Source: Glossina fuscipes (taxonomy: Eukaryota > Arthropoda > Insecta > Diptera > Glossinidae). Taken from it: 64,000 nt of DNA. The stretch spans positions 19,774,065-19,838,064 of the forward strand of contig NW_023998416.1 in assembly GCF_014805625.2 (NCBI RefSeq). Reading direction: 5' to 3'. The translations under genes were made by a program, and so were the position numbers. Position 1 is the first letter of the stretch. Each line of letters starts with the position of its first letter. This document shows, piece after piece, positions 37,209 through 50,200 of the stretch. The notes under the pieces were generated by a model. The model was not told the origin of the DNA. It was given only the letters and a program-made list of their open reading frames with translations, and did not search any database.

Positions 37209-39679
37209 CACATACATACACATAAACAAACATGCGCATAAACACTGATATAGTTTGCAATTTTTGTATGTAAATATGCAATCAAATCCATGTATAATGT
37301 AATCATTACAGCAAAAAAAAAAAAAAAAAAATAAAAGAAAGATAACAACAAAAATTGTACGAGTCATACAACATTGAAAATGTACTGGTATTCGGGTCTA
37401 CTGGACGAGCAAACTCTACGTGCAGCCATTAAATGATTAAATTTTAGCGCGGTGAGCTTCTAATCGGAGTAAAGTCAAGCTTCGTGGTTCCCTAACGTAA
37501 GTTAAACGATCGTTGAACTTATTTGCTCTCACCACCAGTACAGCCAGACAACGATCTTCCTCTTTTAATAGAACTATTGAATTAATTGTGCGCGACGTTC
37601 CGTTATCCGTAAATTTTTGTGTAAAATGATATTCCGAACGTAAGGATACAAAATAACTTCCATTTGAGAGAAATTGCCTTCAAAAGCGGCGAAAGAAGCG
37701 GTCAAATGCTTAGTTATTCATTGCAGCCGCTGTCCGCGTCATTTACCACATCAAGGCCCGGTCAAGGTAAAAGAACATTTTGCACATGAATGCGAGCGCT
37801 TAGAATTTGCCTCATGCCTCGCCACCACGAAGGCACAGGCACTTATGGGCAACGAAAGTGTGTCTAAAAACCTTCACACTTTTGAACATCGGCGTAACGC
37901 AGGCTGTGCTCTATTTATCTACGGCAAGCTCCAGATATGAAAGAGATTTGCCCGTTAAGCAAATACTTGTCTCTCTTACTCTTTCCAAAACTGCACACTT
38001 ATTGTGGAGTGGACTGCTTGCTCTTTAAACGCATTGCCATCTATTGGAAGGATTTCTTTGCAGTAAACTTTTCTGCTGTTCTAGGCGTTTCCAGTTTCAA
38101 GCGCACATGAACGCTACTCCTTCTTGCCTCCTCCCTCTATTTGTTGTCGTTCGCGACTACCGCGTTTGTATATATATAGAGAATGTCCCTGAACGGTCGG
38201 TAAATAAAAAAAGAGCAGAAGCTGTACGTCGTTGGCTCGCGAACTTAATCTGAGAAAAGTTACAAGTGGCTTTTATAGGCCAGCGCTTGTGACTTCAGAC
38301 TTCACTAAATTCGGTAAAATTCATATTCATCGTGTGTAAGATCTGGGCAGCATTCACCTACGGCTAGTTGTTGCTATAACAAAGTGAACGAAAGTGCATC
38401 AGCATAAGAAATGACGAAATATTGTATGAACCGGTCCTCTTATCAGAAGGTGAAGGTAAAGGCGATGTAAAACTTTCGCTTTGATATGAGTTCAGTACTT
38501 TTTTGCAATACAAAATCGAGCAAAGAGCACAACGCTCTTTCCGCGATTTCCACCGCAAGCACAGCTACAACAGAAACGCACTTACGAAGCACTTTGAAAT
38601 ATCATGGCGAAGAAAAAAATTATTTAGTAGCTTCGGTAGCCAAACTATTTCCATCTCACGTTACTCGTAGCAATCCTCTTTTTTGGGAAGCGGCGGCAAC
38701 GAAATCTTATTTGCCTTAAGTAAATTGCGTAAGATGTAACAAATGATTCACTTTCTTGAAAGCTTTAAGGTCTGACCTCCCAGCACAAGTAATTATTTAC
38801 GGTCTTGTGATTATCAACAAAAATCATTGCCGCAGTCAAGTCGAACTAATTTAGAATACATATCAGATGACATAAATGGCAATTTTCTTGGTTTTTGTGT
38901 TTTTTTTTTTTTTTTTTTTCGACAGCTTCTATGTCCTGGCGCTGTTGACCGCAAAATGGAAACGGAAGTTTAAAATAAAAAAAATCTTTTTTTCGGTTTT
39001 TTTTTTTTTGTTTTTCTTAAAAAGCAAAATCTTGTAGTTATTAAAAAGCTATGACATTTGATATTTTGTAGCGATTATCCGCTTAATAACAATAAAATCG
39101 AAACCTTATAATAATTTCACATTCAAGAGATAATTTAATAACAGGAAATTGCTAAAAATTTTAATGATCTGAAATTCTTTTGCAACTGACCTAGACCTGC
39201 TGGCTTGCATGCGTGCGTGTGTGTTTGCGTGCGCTTACGGGCATGCGTATGTGTTAACCAACTCGTAAGGCTTGCTTTCTAAACAGATTGCTTTCAATTT
39301 AAATTACATTAAAATATGTTTGACGAGGCAACATGACGTACTAGCATAACAAGTGATTTTCATTTCGCAGATGTTTTTATGTATGCGATACATAAGAAGA
39401 ACCACAATTATGCTTAAGGAAATCATGCATCTAGAGGAACGCTTCCCTTATTCTTCGCAAACAAAAAATCGCAAAAGCAAAGGCAAAAGAAGCTTAACGT
39501 AATCACCATCAAAGTAATGCAAGAGAAATAAAAACGAACGCAACAATAAGTTTTCATTGTATTTTACTGCGTACAGAAGCTTCACGTACTGTTCCTTATC
39601 TATAAATTGCGATTTATAACAACTTGAGATACATATATCCAGCTACAAGCGAAACATACATAGACTCTCTACTCTACAG

Positions 39680-39948
39680 GTAAACAACATAGAACACAAG
39701 TATCGATTAATCGGATGGATCGGCGTGTTGTTCAGCCGACAATTGTTGCAAATCTGAAGCAAATTTTTGATGATTTTATTACTTTGATGAAATTAACATT
39801 TCTCGGGCAGAGTTCTGCCAGAAGAAAAAGAAGTGTTATTGAACTTATTGCACCAGTGCGACTTATGCCGGCCTTAACAGGCATAGCAGATGCCAGCTTT
39901 GAAATATTGCTGAAAAACACTAAACGAATCCAATTCTTAATCAAAGAG
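39680..39948 (+). CDS. Possible internal exon, unidentified
   Basis: A stretch open from an acceptor-like CTCTACTCTACAG to a possible donor GTTTGT after codons ending ...FLIKE. The encoded segment includes RMDRRVVQPTIVANLKQIF, FITLMKLTFLGQSSARRKRS and LMPALTGIADASFEILLK and looks helical. The minus strand is also open over most of it (39732-39944, then 39937-40188 in another frame), which weakens the case. No family is recognised and no partner exon was found. It may be a chance frame or an old insertion. Confidence 0.2.
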
Positions 39949-41171
39949 GTTTGTCAAGGCTGACACAGAGGGCATTATTGCATTACTTACATAAGCCAAG
40001 AATTTTTTTTTTTCTGCCATAAGCACTTGAGAAATTTCTCCCAAACTTTTAAGCTTGATGATGGTTAGCAAAGAAGAGGAAATAGGGAGTAGCGTTCGAA
40101 TATATTCGATGCAAATGGAAGAACATGAGGAACCGCTGTGAATATCTTTCTTCAAACAAATTATTCTGGCGGTGCCGGTTAGCATCATTAATGGACGAAC
40201 AGTCGCGCTAGTGCATCTGGCTATTCCAAGACATGAAATATTGTATATTCGAGCGCTAAGAGAAATCTATTTAGTTCTGTTTTAGGACTTGATTGTTGGA
40301 GAGATTTCTTTTATTCCTGTAAAGTCCTTTCCATCTAACCGCAAGGAAGACAAGAAATCCATCTTATGCCAAACTTAAGAGTACCACTGTTTATAGGGTT
40401 GTCGTATTAAAAACAAGTGTTTCGCTTTACGTGAACACATTACAATATGCGTTTTAAAGGGGTTACCTTTCCATTCATAAAGTCTCTTCATCTCCCTTTC
40501 TTTTCCTTAAGCCAACTGGTGACTAGTGACACTAATATAAGTTCATTATAAGTTAAAGGCACGCATTTCCAAAGCAAAAAAGCATTTTTCTGCACTTTTT
40601 TTATGCAATGACTATAAGGAAATGCAGAATGAGCCAAACTTGAAGACCTTCGGGCTCGCGGTAAACAAGTCAGCAATTTATTTAGTTTTTTCGTTTCGGG
40701 TTCTCACGGAGTCGAATAGTAATTTGTTAAGCTTTCTTGGGGTCTCACGATCTCAGCTCTTTTATGTCGAATTTTCATCCTAATAACAAGGCATTGAAAG
40801 GCATTATCTTATCTAACGAATATTAAGGCACATTGATGTGGATCTAGTTTATCTTCTCCTCCAATCGTCCCCATTAATGCGGAAATGCTTTCGCAGCACT
40901 TTAACTCTTTATGTCAAGTTTTGTGACTTTAACCATTTTCCTACAAAATAGTCATCAAATTTGAGTGCTTTGGAAGTGCATAGAGTATGAATCATTCCAA
41001 TCCGATAAATTAAAACAAAACATTGGCAACAAATCAATTATGGGTATTTAAGGCTTCTTTAAAACTTTTAATTTGTGCACCTTCGGGAGATTTAGTGCTG
41101 ACAACAGCGATAAGTGGGAATCCTAGGAAGACTTCATCCAGTGAACACAAGTAACTGTCAAGCTAAGCTCT

Positions 41172-41345
41172 ATGGAAAGTAAAAAAAAAAGAACAAGGAA
41201 ATTTTGCTTTGCTTCAAGAACTGAAACTAATGCAGAATTAAATGTTTGCAAGAACTCTCCTACTAGGTCTAGTATTAATAAGAGCGATAAGCAAGAACTG
41301 TACAAAATTCTTCGTTTGGTGGAAGACAATACTTATCATCATAGG
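41172..41345 (+). CDS. Possible first exon, unidentified protein
   Basis: ATG at 41172 begins 58 codons (MESKKKRTRKFCFASRTE ... DKQELYKILRLVEDNTYHH-R) that end at a good donor, AGG|GTAAGC, in phase 0. The start is strongly basic (KKKRTRK), like a nuclear localisation signal. The phase agrees with that at the end of the exon pair at 43.2-43.8 kb, so it could be an alternative first exon of the same transcription unit; no downstream exon was found to test this. No family is recognised. Confidence 0.25.
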
Positions 41346-41586
41346 GTAAGCCTACAACGAATTAAAAATTGAGCCATAACATGTCAATTTTAACAAAATG
41401 CAATAGAGCCGATAGAAATGTCGCTGGGAACTTCTGTTTTGCTGCTGCGATAAATATCATTAGGGAAAACGCATACACACATGGATCATTAACAACAATA
41501 TATGTATAAATATTCGTAAAAGGACATACGATCTGTTTTCGTTTTAAGGAGAATGAAGACACAAAGCAAAACATGCGAATATACAA

Positions 41587-41617
41587 AGCAGACAGATAGA
41601 CAGACAGACAGACAGAC
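41587..41617. repeat. (CAGA)n microsatellite
   Basis: Seven or so CAGA/TAGA units. Confidence 0.85.
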
Positions 41618-41730
41618 ACGCGCAATTGACAACAAGAGAAAAGTTAAAACTATCATGAAGATGAAATAAAAAGCAGCAAACAAAACAAACACAACAATAA
41701 TAATAAAATTATATAAACATATATATAATA

Positions 41731-41731
<1 letters not shown>

Positions 41732-41772
<41 letters not shown>

Positions 41773-41785
41773 CACACACACACGC
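41732..41785. repeat. (TA)n-(CA)n compound microsatellite
   Basis: About 17 TA units followed by an imperfect (CA)n run. Confidence 0.95.
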
Positions 41786-43084
41786 AGCATATGCTCAACT
41801 GCAGAAAGTGAAATAAAAAAAAAAAGCATAGAGTAAACCCGACACATATGTGACTGTGACTATAGCAGAAGACACCAACAACAGCATATAATAATAATAA
41901 GCAATAGCAACAGCACCAATAACAGCAACAACCACAACATATTGTATAAAATTACTTGAGTATGTTAAGCTTACTATATATGCGCTGCTTACTTGCTTGT
42001 TTGCAATGTTTTAAACCGAAAGCGGACGGTTATGCACATGATTTGTTGTTAATATTGTTCTTGTTGTTTTTGCTGTTTTTTTAGTTATTTTTTTTTAGTT
42101 TTTTTTTTATGACAACGGCTTCCTGTAGCGACTATGACGTGTAGAACTAATTGTCCACTTGCCAAGTGCTGACGTCTACCGGTGTGATTAGCAATCAATC
42201 TCAGTTACGATGAACGTATATTAGTTCTATTGATTACTGAAAGGAAGATGAACGCAATAGAGAGAGGTTTCGTTAATGTTTTTGCCTCTTGTTGTTATTA
42301 CTATTGTTGTTGTTGTTGTTAATACGTTTAAGATGACATTACAGTGTTAAACATAAATCAGTTGTTAAACATCTTTCAAACCAAGAAGAAGCATTGTATG
42401 CAATAAAGCATTACATCATCATCATCATCATTGTTGTCATCATTTAATAATTAACTAATATAAGCATTAAAAGCAAAATTAAAAAATAAAAATAAAAAAA
42501 GGAAAAATAAAATGAGTTTAAAAAAAGTAGCTTTTGAAAAAATTAAAATATAAATTTATATCAAATAAAGTTTTGAATTTTTTTTTTTTTTTTTTTTATT
42601 ATTTTCTCATTTTATAATAATTACTCCTTAAAAGGCTTAAAAATCTGATCAATAAATTTAAAAATAAATATATAAAAAACAAAAATAGTAATAATAATAA
42701 TAATTAAATATTGGCAAGAAACTAGAAGAAAAATACATTAAAATTCATGAAATGCCCTAAAAAAATTATGGATTGAAAAAAAAAAAGTTAGAGGAAAAGA
42801 TTGTTTTTTAAAATATTTCATGTGTTGTTTTCAAAACTCAATTATTTATGGCTTTTGCCATATTAAGTAAAACGAATTTAAAGTGCTTGTGGTATGTTGT
42901 CTTGGACTGTGTTCGTCTTATAAATATTAATATAATAAATTGAACACAACTTTGCCAGGTATCAAGAAATCAATGCTAGAAAAACCCACACGAACAATAT
43001 TTTCGATGAAACTGATTTGCAATTTTTAAAACGCAAACACCGCCTTATTTGGTTCATTTTAGCGTTCAAAAGCGTTTTTAAAAA

Positions 43085-43099
43085 CGCGCGCGCGCGCGC
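43085..43099. repeat. (CG)n run
   Basis: Seven CG units in otherwise AT-rich DNA, 120-140 bases upstream of a candidate start codon. Alternating CG favours left-handed Z-DNA. Confidence 0.9.
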
Positions 43100-43222
43100 T
43101 TACTTACTAATACACTTTACCCAACGTATAATATATATGTGTAATTACGTATATTAAAAGTTTTCGGAAAATATTTTGTTGGTTTGTTTGTTTGTTTTGT
43201 TTTATTTTTTTTCTTCAACAAA

Positions 43223-43758
<536 letters not shown>

Positions 43759-44829
43759 GTAAGTAAAATAAAGGCGAAGACGACTCCTTGATATATTACA
43801 CAAATCATTTTCATATTTTATACAAATATTTTATATCATTCATAGTTGAGGTAAAAATTATTTAAACATTTTGCCGAATAGCTAACGGTCACGCTTGCCA
43901 AGTCGACACAAATCTGAATACGATTTGATTATACTTGCCCGTAGCCGACTAGTAAGCGTTAGGCATAACACTTAACGACCCGCTAGGGTGCGGCAACCGT
44001 CTTTTTCTTTCCCCACTTGCTATCGCAACAATACCATGCTGCCCTTTTAGGAGACATGCCCTGAGCGGCTGGCTATGCCCAATATGAAAAAAAAAAAATT
44101 TATTAGCTCACTAGCATGTTTAAGTCCGTTAAGTTTAACCACAATATCGTTTTTTTACCAAATATGATGATATTGAATATAAAATTCGAATCAATTAGGT
44201 CTTTTAGTTAGACTCAACCATATAAAGGGGCTCTCATGAATAACAAACACTTGTAAGGCGACAAAGTCGCACTTGTTAGACTTTGCAGAAATAATTGCCA
44301 CTTGGGGACAATTATCTTATACTCTTTGCTACACCGAAATATTCAAAATTAAGGCTTCGACGTTTGCATTGCCCCAACGTCAAAAAGACTGAGGTAGAAA
44401 GTTTAAATTCTGCGCATAAATCCTTCAAAACATTTCTGGCAGAGTTGGCTCGAAAGTTGGCACAAAATTAAGAACATTTACTCGTTGCAAAAATATAATC
44501 GATCGAAAGAAAATGAACAAAAAGGCGAAAATTGCAATCCTAATCAAAATGCACATACACATAAAATACACGCACATACACATATATTTCATTTTTTGTT
44601 TCATTTGTAACGATTTCGAAATCATCAAAATAAAAAAAAAATAAAAACAAAGAAGAACATTGTAGTCGGGCTACGCCGCTCGTTCGATGCACTATAACCC
44701 TTCGCCTAACATGTATCATTCGTCATTCATTCATTTTAGTGACAATAAACACACAAAATTACACTTTACTTCATGACAACGTTATAAAAATCTAGACCTT
44801 TGCGATCCAAATTCCCTATGCTCGATTTT

Positions 44830-45250
44830 TACATTACATTGTTACTATGGACCAATTTTCGTCATAAAATATTAAAAATTAAACTTTTTTGTTAAAGGGC
44901 TTACTATTCATCGGAATTCTAATATGGAATGGCGTCCAAAAAATATAACCATACGGTTCAAATTTCGTCCAATCAATTTTTATATCGAATTTCTGTTATG
45001 GCCAAATTTTCATCATTAACTATGAAAAATTAAATCTTGCTGGTGAGTGAAGTGAGGGCTTAACATTTCATGAGTGTCTTTATGTACAGTAATGTTCAAA
45101 AAGTAGATCTACTTGGTCAAAATTTGCCAAGATTAATTTTTATGTTATGTTATTATTACGAATCAATTTTCACCAAGGAATATTGAAAATAACCTCTTTT
45201 GACCATATAAAGAGATTCAGTTTGCGTAAGAACGGTTACATGGTAGTGAG
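44830..45250. repeat. Diverged tandem repeat, about 154-bp unit
   Basis: The segment CCAATTTTCGTCATAAAATAT (shown to 20: CCAATTTTCGTCATAAAATA) near 44851 recurs as CCAAATTTTCATCATTAACT near 45002 and TCAATTTTCACCAAGGAATA near 45160. Each is followed by a TGAAAATTAAA-like and a CTTTTG/CTTGCTG-like stretch. Three units at about 151-157 base spacing. Confidence 0.6.
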
Positions 45251-45279
45251 TTCAGAAAACTAGACAATCCGACCTAAAA

Positions 45280-45550
45280 TTCTTATGTCTTAATACTCAA
45301 ATGTCAAAATACTGTTAGGAAATTCTGATAATTGCAATATTTTTTCACATAATAAGGCCTGAATAATTACTACTTGTAGATTTAATACGAAAGTACTGGG
45401 CGGGCGGGCAGATGGACAGACAAGGTTAAATCGATTTATAAAATGGTTCTAAATAGATCGGTATGATCGTTTAAGTCAAGTGCTCCTGAGTGTTACATGC
45501 AGCCAAGCAAACCTAATATACCCTTTATCGCAACTAAATGTAGGGTATAA
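45280..45550. repeat. Dispersed repeat with GGACAGACAAGGTTAAATCG core
   Basis: Reads GGGCGGGCAGATGGACAGAC, then TTAAATCGATTTATAAAATG, TCTAAATAGATCGGTATGAT and an end near ACCCTTTATCGCAACTAAATGTAGGGTATAAAAACG (start and end GTAGGGTATAAAAACG). It shares segments with 12.17-12.25 kb and 59.88-59.98 kb. No coding sequence or clear termini. Confidence 0.55.
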
Positions 45551-46062
45551 AAACGTAACGTAACAAAAGTAAGGAAGAATTTCGAAAAAAGAAAACTAAA
45601 GAACTTCGAAGCGTTGAATCCCTTTACATGTTAGATCATTAAACTTTTAAAAAATGGAAAAGAAGAACAAGAAGAAGAGGAACTAATAACCAGCATTAAA
45701 ATAATGACCACAAACTAAAACTTGTCCTTCCATACTTTGTCAATTCATGCTTTTGCCAGTGTTTAGAGAGCTACGACTTTCTTGTTTCTCTTTTCCTTTA
45801 CCATAAAACCGCAAAGCTAGCATATAAATGTCTACCATGAACGATGTGTAATTGAAACCTAACGCGTTAAGATGTCTAAAGCAAAAAAAAAAAAATATAT
45901 AAATAGATAAAAACAAGAAGAAAAACACAACTAACTCAACCATTCAATAGAAATAATAGTTAAGACTGTAGTTCCAGCCGTTCGTTCGTACATATCGTAG
46001 ATGTAACTTAACAGATTACAATAAAACATTTATTTACTTATGTGTGCCTATGGCATGGTGTC

Positions 46063-46096
<34 letters not shown>
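46063..46096. repeat. (GTA)n microsatellite
   Basis: Eleven uninterrupted GTA units. Confidence 0.95.
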
Positions 46097-46325
46097 AACG
46101 AACAATGCCAGCGAAACACAAAACGAGTTAAAATATAACTACAAAGCGAACATGGCCAGCAATAAAATTAAAGATTAAATAATAATAATATAGTAATAGA
46201 TATGAGAATATGCAGTTTGTAGTAAATGCAGTCGGCGTGCGTGTACTTTAGGTGGTAATCTAATCTTAGAACTTTTTAAGCGTTAATAAGGCTTTTGTTT
46301 TATTTGCTGTTGTTTACTTTTGAAA

Positions 46326-46440
46326 ATGTTATTATCTCACGTTGATGATGGTGGTGGCGGGCAACGCCACAAAGAAAGAAAATTCTATACGCCTTCCGGT
46401 GTACCCGACAATCTATGGCGAATATGTAAAGATGGCTTTT
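46326..46440 (+). CDS. Possible alternative first exon, unidentified
   Basis: ATG at 46326 opens 38 codons (MLLSHVDDGGGGQRHKERKF, then YTPSGVPDNLWRICKDGF) and runs into a consensus donor, TTTT|GTAAGT, in phase 1. The second half is non-repetitive and protein-like. Its phase does not match that of the exon pair at 43.2-43.8 kb (phase 0), so they cannot simply be interchangeable first exons of one transcript joined to the same exon. No family is recognised. It could be a first exon of a gene continuing to the right, or chance. Confidence 0.3.
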
Positions 46441-46724
46441 GTAAGTAAAGCGGTATTTGTTGCACTAAATCTCTAGATCGCTTGGATAGCTTGTTTCGTG
46501 TTTACAACTGTAGTCCGATATCCTTTATACGAAGCAGCACTTTGACTTACATAACACAGTAACTTGTGAAATCGGCTCCGGTTTATTCGAAAGCGCGTAT
46601 AGATAGACAAATGTAGTTTAACTTACTTGCAGTTGGACTCTTCTTAAATACATTTGTATGTGTATATGTGCATATGTAAATATATGTTGTTGTAAAACTC
46701 ATCGCTTACCATACGTACGGACAA

Positions 46725-47260
46725 AAGACATCGCCAACTCTACATGTGTCTTCTCAAACCCAGTACGTGACGCTTGTGTAAAAATCGGCACTTTTCGAAG
46801 TAGTCTTTATATTGGCTTTGTCTGATTCTACAGACAGGCGTAGACAGGCCGGCACATTTTTAATTTCTTCAAAGTTTAGCTGTGGTTAAACATATTTACA
46901 CACTTTTGTTACTTTGAAAGCACCCAAAGGACGTATGGACGGACAGACACTGTCAACTCTATATATCTCTTATTAAACATGTACATACGTATATATGTTG
47001 AGATGCAAAGCTCGGCAATTTTCAAAGCATATTATGTAATCGTTTCGCCAGTTTCTAAAGAACGTACAGAGGGATGCACAGAATTTAACTCAATTGAATT
47101 ATAATTTTCTTTACCGGTAGATAGACTTAGTTTAATTTATACGGATCCTTATTGAACATGTATTGCTAGGTAAAGGTCAGGATTTACAAAAATGCCTCTT
47201 ATAATGGCCTTGTCAGATTCCAAAAGAACTACGGGCAGACGTACTTTAATTCACTCTTTT
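46725..47260. repeat. Diverged tandem repeat, about 180-210-bp unit
   Basis: Three units share a CAACTCTA..CT.TTAAACATGTA-like head (near 46735, 46944 and 47123), a CTCGGCAATTTTCAAAG-like middle, and a GATTCYAMAGAACKACGGGCAGACG-like tail (first part GATTCCAAAAGAACTACGGG at about 47215). Spacing is about 209 and 179 bases. No coding potential. Confidence 0.5.
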
Positions 47261-50200
47261 GCAAATACGAAAGACAAACAGACATAGCTCGACTTTATCA
47301 AAGTCTGTATCGTTCTAAACATATTTCTGGCTGTTGCAAGCTGGACGATAGAAACGGCATAACCCATTCTATGGTAATAAATATGAAAACAAAACTGTTC
47401 CAGTCATTTGAAGATTTTATATGTGGTTTTAAACTCGAGCACTTATTATAAACACACGCGATGGAATTTATCTATTATGAAATTGATATTAAATAATGCA
47501 TAGAGATTGCGGTAGACAGAAAAGAAGAAGAGAAGAAAATAATATTAAATGAAATGAAAAAGTAGATACAATAAATAAAGTCTTGCTGTCATGTGTTTTC
47601 AAAAAATTCATCGCTATAATAATACTAAAGAGGAATTTAAAAAATAATTGACTCTATAAGGAATAGACGATAAGATGATGCATAAGTCAAAATGGCCAAA
47701 ATAGTCAGAGAATCTCATAGAAAGAAATTTGAACTATTACTTGACCGCACTGCTTTTATCGTCTCGTACTTCACTACATATGTTGCACTGAACGCTTATG
47801 CGGATATAACCAATATCCAGAACGACTTCAAGTAGACATATCTGGCCTTGTTCGATATTAATCGTCTCAGAATGGTGTCTAAAAACGATTTAAATCTCAA
47901 TCAAATGTAAGGGTTGTCAGATATCCGTCCGTCTGTTATCGTTCCCAGTCGACAGATCGCAAGTCACAATATATTTTGATGACATCTCATACACTGACGC
48001 ATTTCAATTAAGAACAAACCCGGTTGAAAGTAAATGGAATCAGATCGTTTTTGTGAGCATTTCACATCAACTTCGATGGCTCTGGAATGGCTTTGGAAAT
48101 TCAAAAGGAGGAGAAAGAAAACAAGAAACCCTGAAAAGAAAATTCCTTTGTAAATTTCGTTTCATTGAAAGGACTCTACATTTATACGCAACTCGGCTAT
48201 TTTTTCTAAGCCACGGGAAGCTGGCTTATGCAAAACATTTAAAAAGGACTTCCTCGCGAAATGCTCCGGTGTATGTTAGGTGTCTCTGATTGCCCTGAAC
48301 CTCTCTAGCAAGTCCGAAGATACTGTGAGAAACCCGATTTCGATTTCTATGCCGCCAAAAGAAAAGACCGCCCAGAAGAAGGTATCTGTAGTCATGTCTA
48401 TATTTCGCCTGCATGTGTTACGGGAAATTTTCTATCAGCAACGTTTCTGAATTTCCATATAAATCTTAAATAGCCCTTTCGGATACTTCTTCCTTCAAAG
48501 ACGATATTAGATCTGCGCAACGACTAAGACGTCTAAGGCGAACGCGATCGCACTTTCGTTGTTTAAAAGTGGTCTACAGTATCAAAACACGATTGCGGCC
48601 TTCCAGATGTGACGAAGAAATCGAAAAATCATTAAAAGGCAATCGCCTATGAATAAAATTCCTCTCAGTGAAAGCATTCGAAATTCAAATACACATCGTA
48701 ATCGCTCCTTCCTCACACTTCTTGCGGTCAAAGGAGTCTGAGTCGTGCAAAATATATGGGGACAGATTATTCCTAGTGTTTCTCTTAACTTAGAGCGTAA
48801 AGAAAATCGAATCTCCGAGTTCGTGTTTACCCTGACTATTGAAATCATTACGTGTAGAGGCAATGCTATTACTTTGCTCCCTGTTAAATGGTTCACGCTT
48901 AACGACGATGCCCCTATCAGTCTTCCTCTATCGCATTACAACATTGTTGTTTTGCGAACGAGATCTGCTTAACGTACTTTCTAACGCCGTTTACATGTGT
49001 GTTTGTTTAATTTTTTAACAGAAAAACAACAATTTCAATGTTGATGATGATATATTATCATAAACAATATGATTTTGTAAAAACATTTTCAACTTTTATC
49101 TTCCAGTACTTCATCCACTAATTTGATAATTATTCGAATTTAAAAAAAAAAAAGGAGGTATTGTCTACATGCAGTGACATGAATAAATAAACATTAATTG
49201 TAATAACGATTATTAGGTCATTAAGTGATAAAAAAATTTTCATTTCATTTGATAAATTATATTGAAGTAGCTGTGGATAAGCTGACGCATACACGATTCA
49301 TTTATGCTTCAGTCGAAATTACACTGACATTGATAAAATGCTAACAGCAGACGATAATAAATGTTTTCAAGCGGTTTTAATAGACACTTTTAGGCATTTA
49401 GGCGTCTTTTTGCATGACAAGCGAACGATAAGAAGAGCAAACGTACTATGCGTACTATGGTACGAGCGACAGTCTACAATTGTTGAGTTTCAAAAAAAAA
49501 AACAATATTTCTTCGTAAACCTAATAAAAGGCTTGTCTCCATTTTTTCCGCTCAATGCAATGATTACAGAAATTTTGACGAAGAATTGATTCCCTTTTCA
49601 AAGAAATCCGATACTAGGCTAAGATACACAACCCTAACCCTAACGCATCGCATTGCTTTCTCGTGACAACGAAGCGAATCTTTCAATAGGCAGCCCGTTT
49701 TATATTAATTGAATTCAATACCTGTGTGCGCCTGCTTGTGTGTCTATATGGCATTTGAAAAATATAATGAAAATTTTTAATAATAGAAGAACACAGCTGC
49801 TACGGTTTTGAATACAGATGAATACGCATTTTATATATATATGCTGCCTCTACCTCTGGCTATGCTTCTATATGAAAGAAATTCTCCTCTTAGCCATAGG
49901 TATTCGTCTAATTGTAGGGGGTAATGACCTCAATAAAATGCAAAAATATTGATAAAATGTTTACATCAGCTGCTCAATTTCTAGGATACGTACAACTATT
50001 ATGCATACTATGCATACATATGTGCATGAATTGTTATTAAAGATTGTGGCATATCTTACACTTAAGCTGCGTTATTAAATTTAAAAGCTTTCAAGCCATT
50101 ACATATGCGTTTTATTGCCCCTTAAAGATCAAGGCATACAACGCAGTCTCGAGCCTTCTGACATAAAGAGTCATCTTACATAAATCATATTATATGCAGG

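Larger units (their letters stand above)
35983..43222. other. Intergenic, microsatellite-rich, weak exon candidates
   Basis: Holds a G18 run, CACT and (TA)n arrays, poly-T near 37089-37106 and 38900-38919, and TTG/AAC trinucleotide-rich DNA at 41.9-42.5 kb. 37.6-38.7 kb has several open plus-strand frames of higher GC (for example the 77-codon frame at 38486-38719) with no recognisable domain. Exon candidates at 39680-39948 and 41172-41345 are listed separately. Confidence 0.45.

Noticed and set aside
37674..38719. Several overlapping plus-strand frames of higher GC
   Set aside because: No domain recognised. The longest begins without an ATG, and the 77-codon frame at 38486 has no supporting signals.
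48480..48650. Arginine-rich plus-strand frame (RLRRLRRTRS)
   Set aside because: No start codon, a stop at both ends, and no related repeat or family; probably chance.
49629..49644. CCCTAACCCTAACG, telomere-like
   Set aside because: Only two units. It is the vertebrate-type repeat, not the insect TTAGG type, and flies lack such telomeres.
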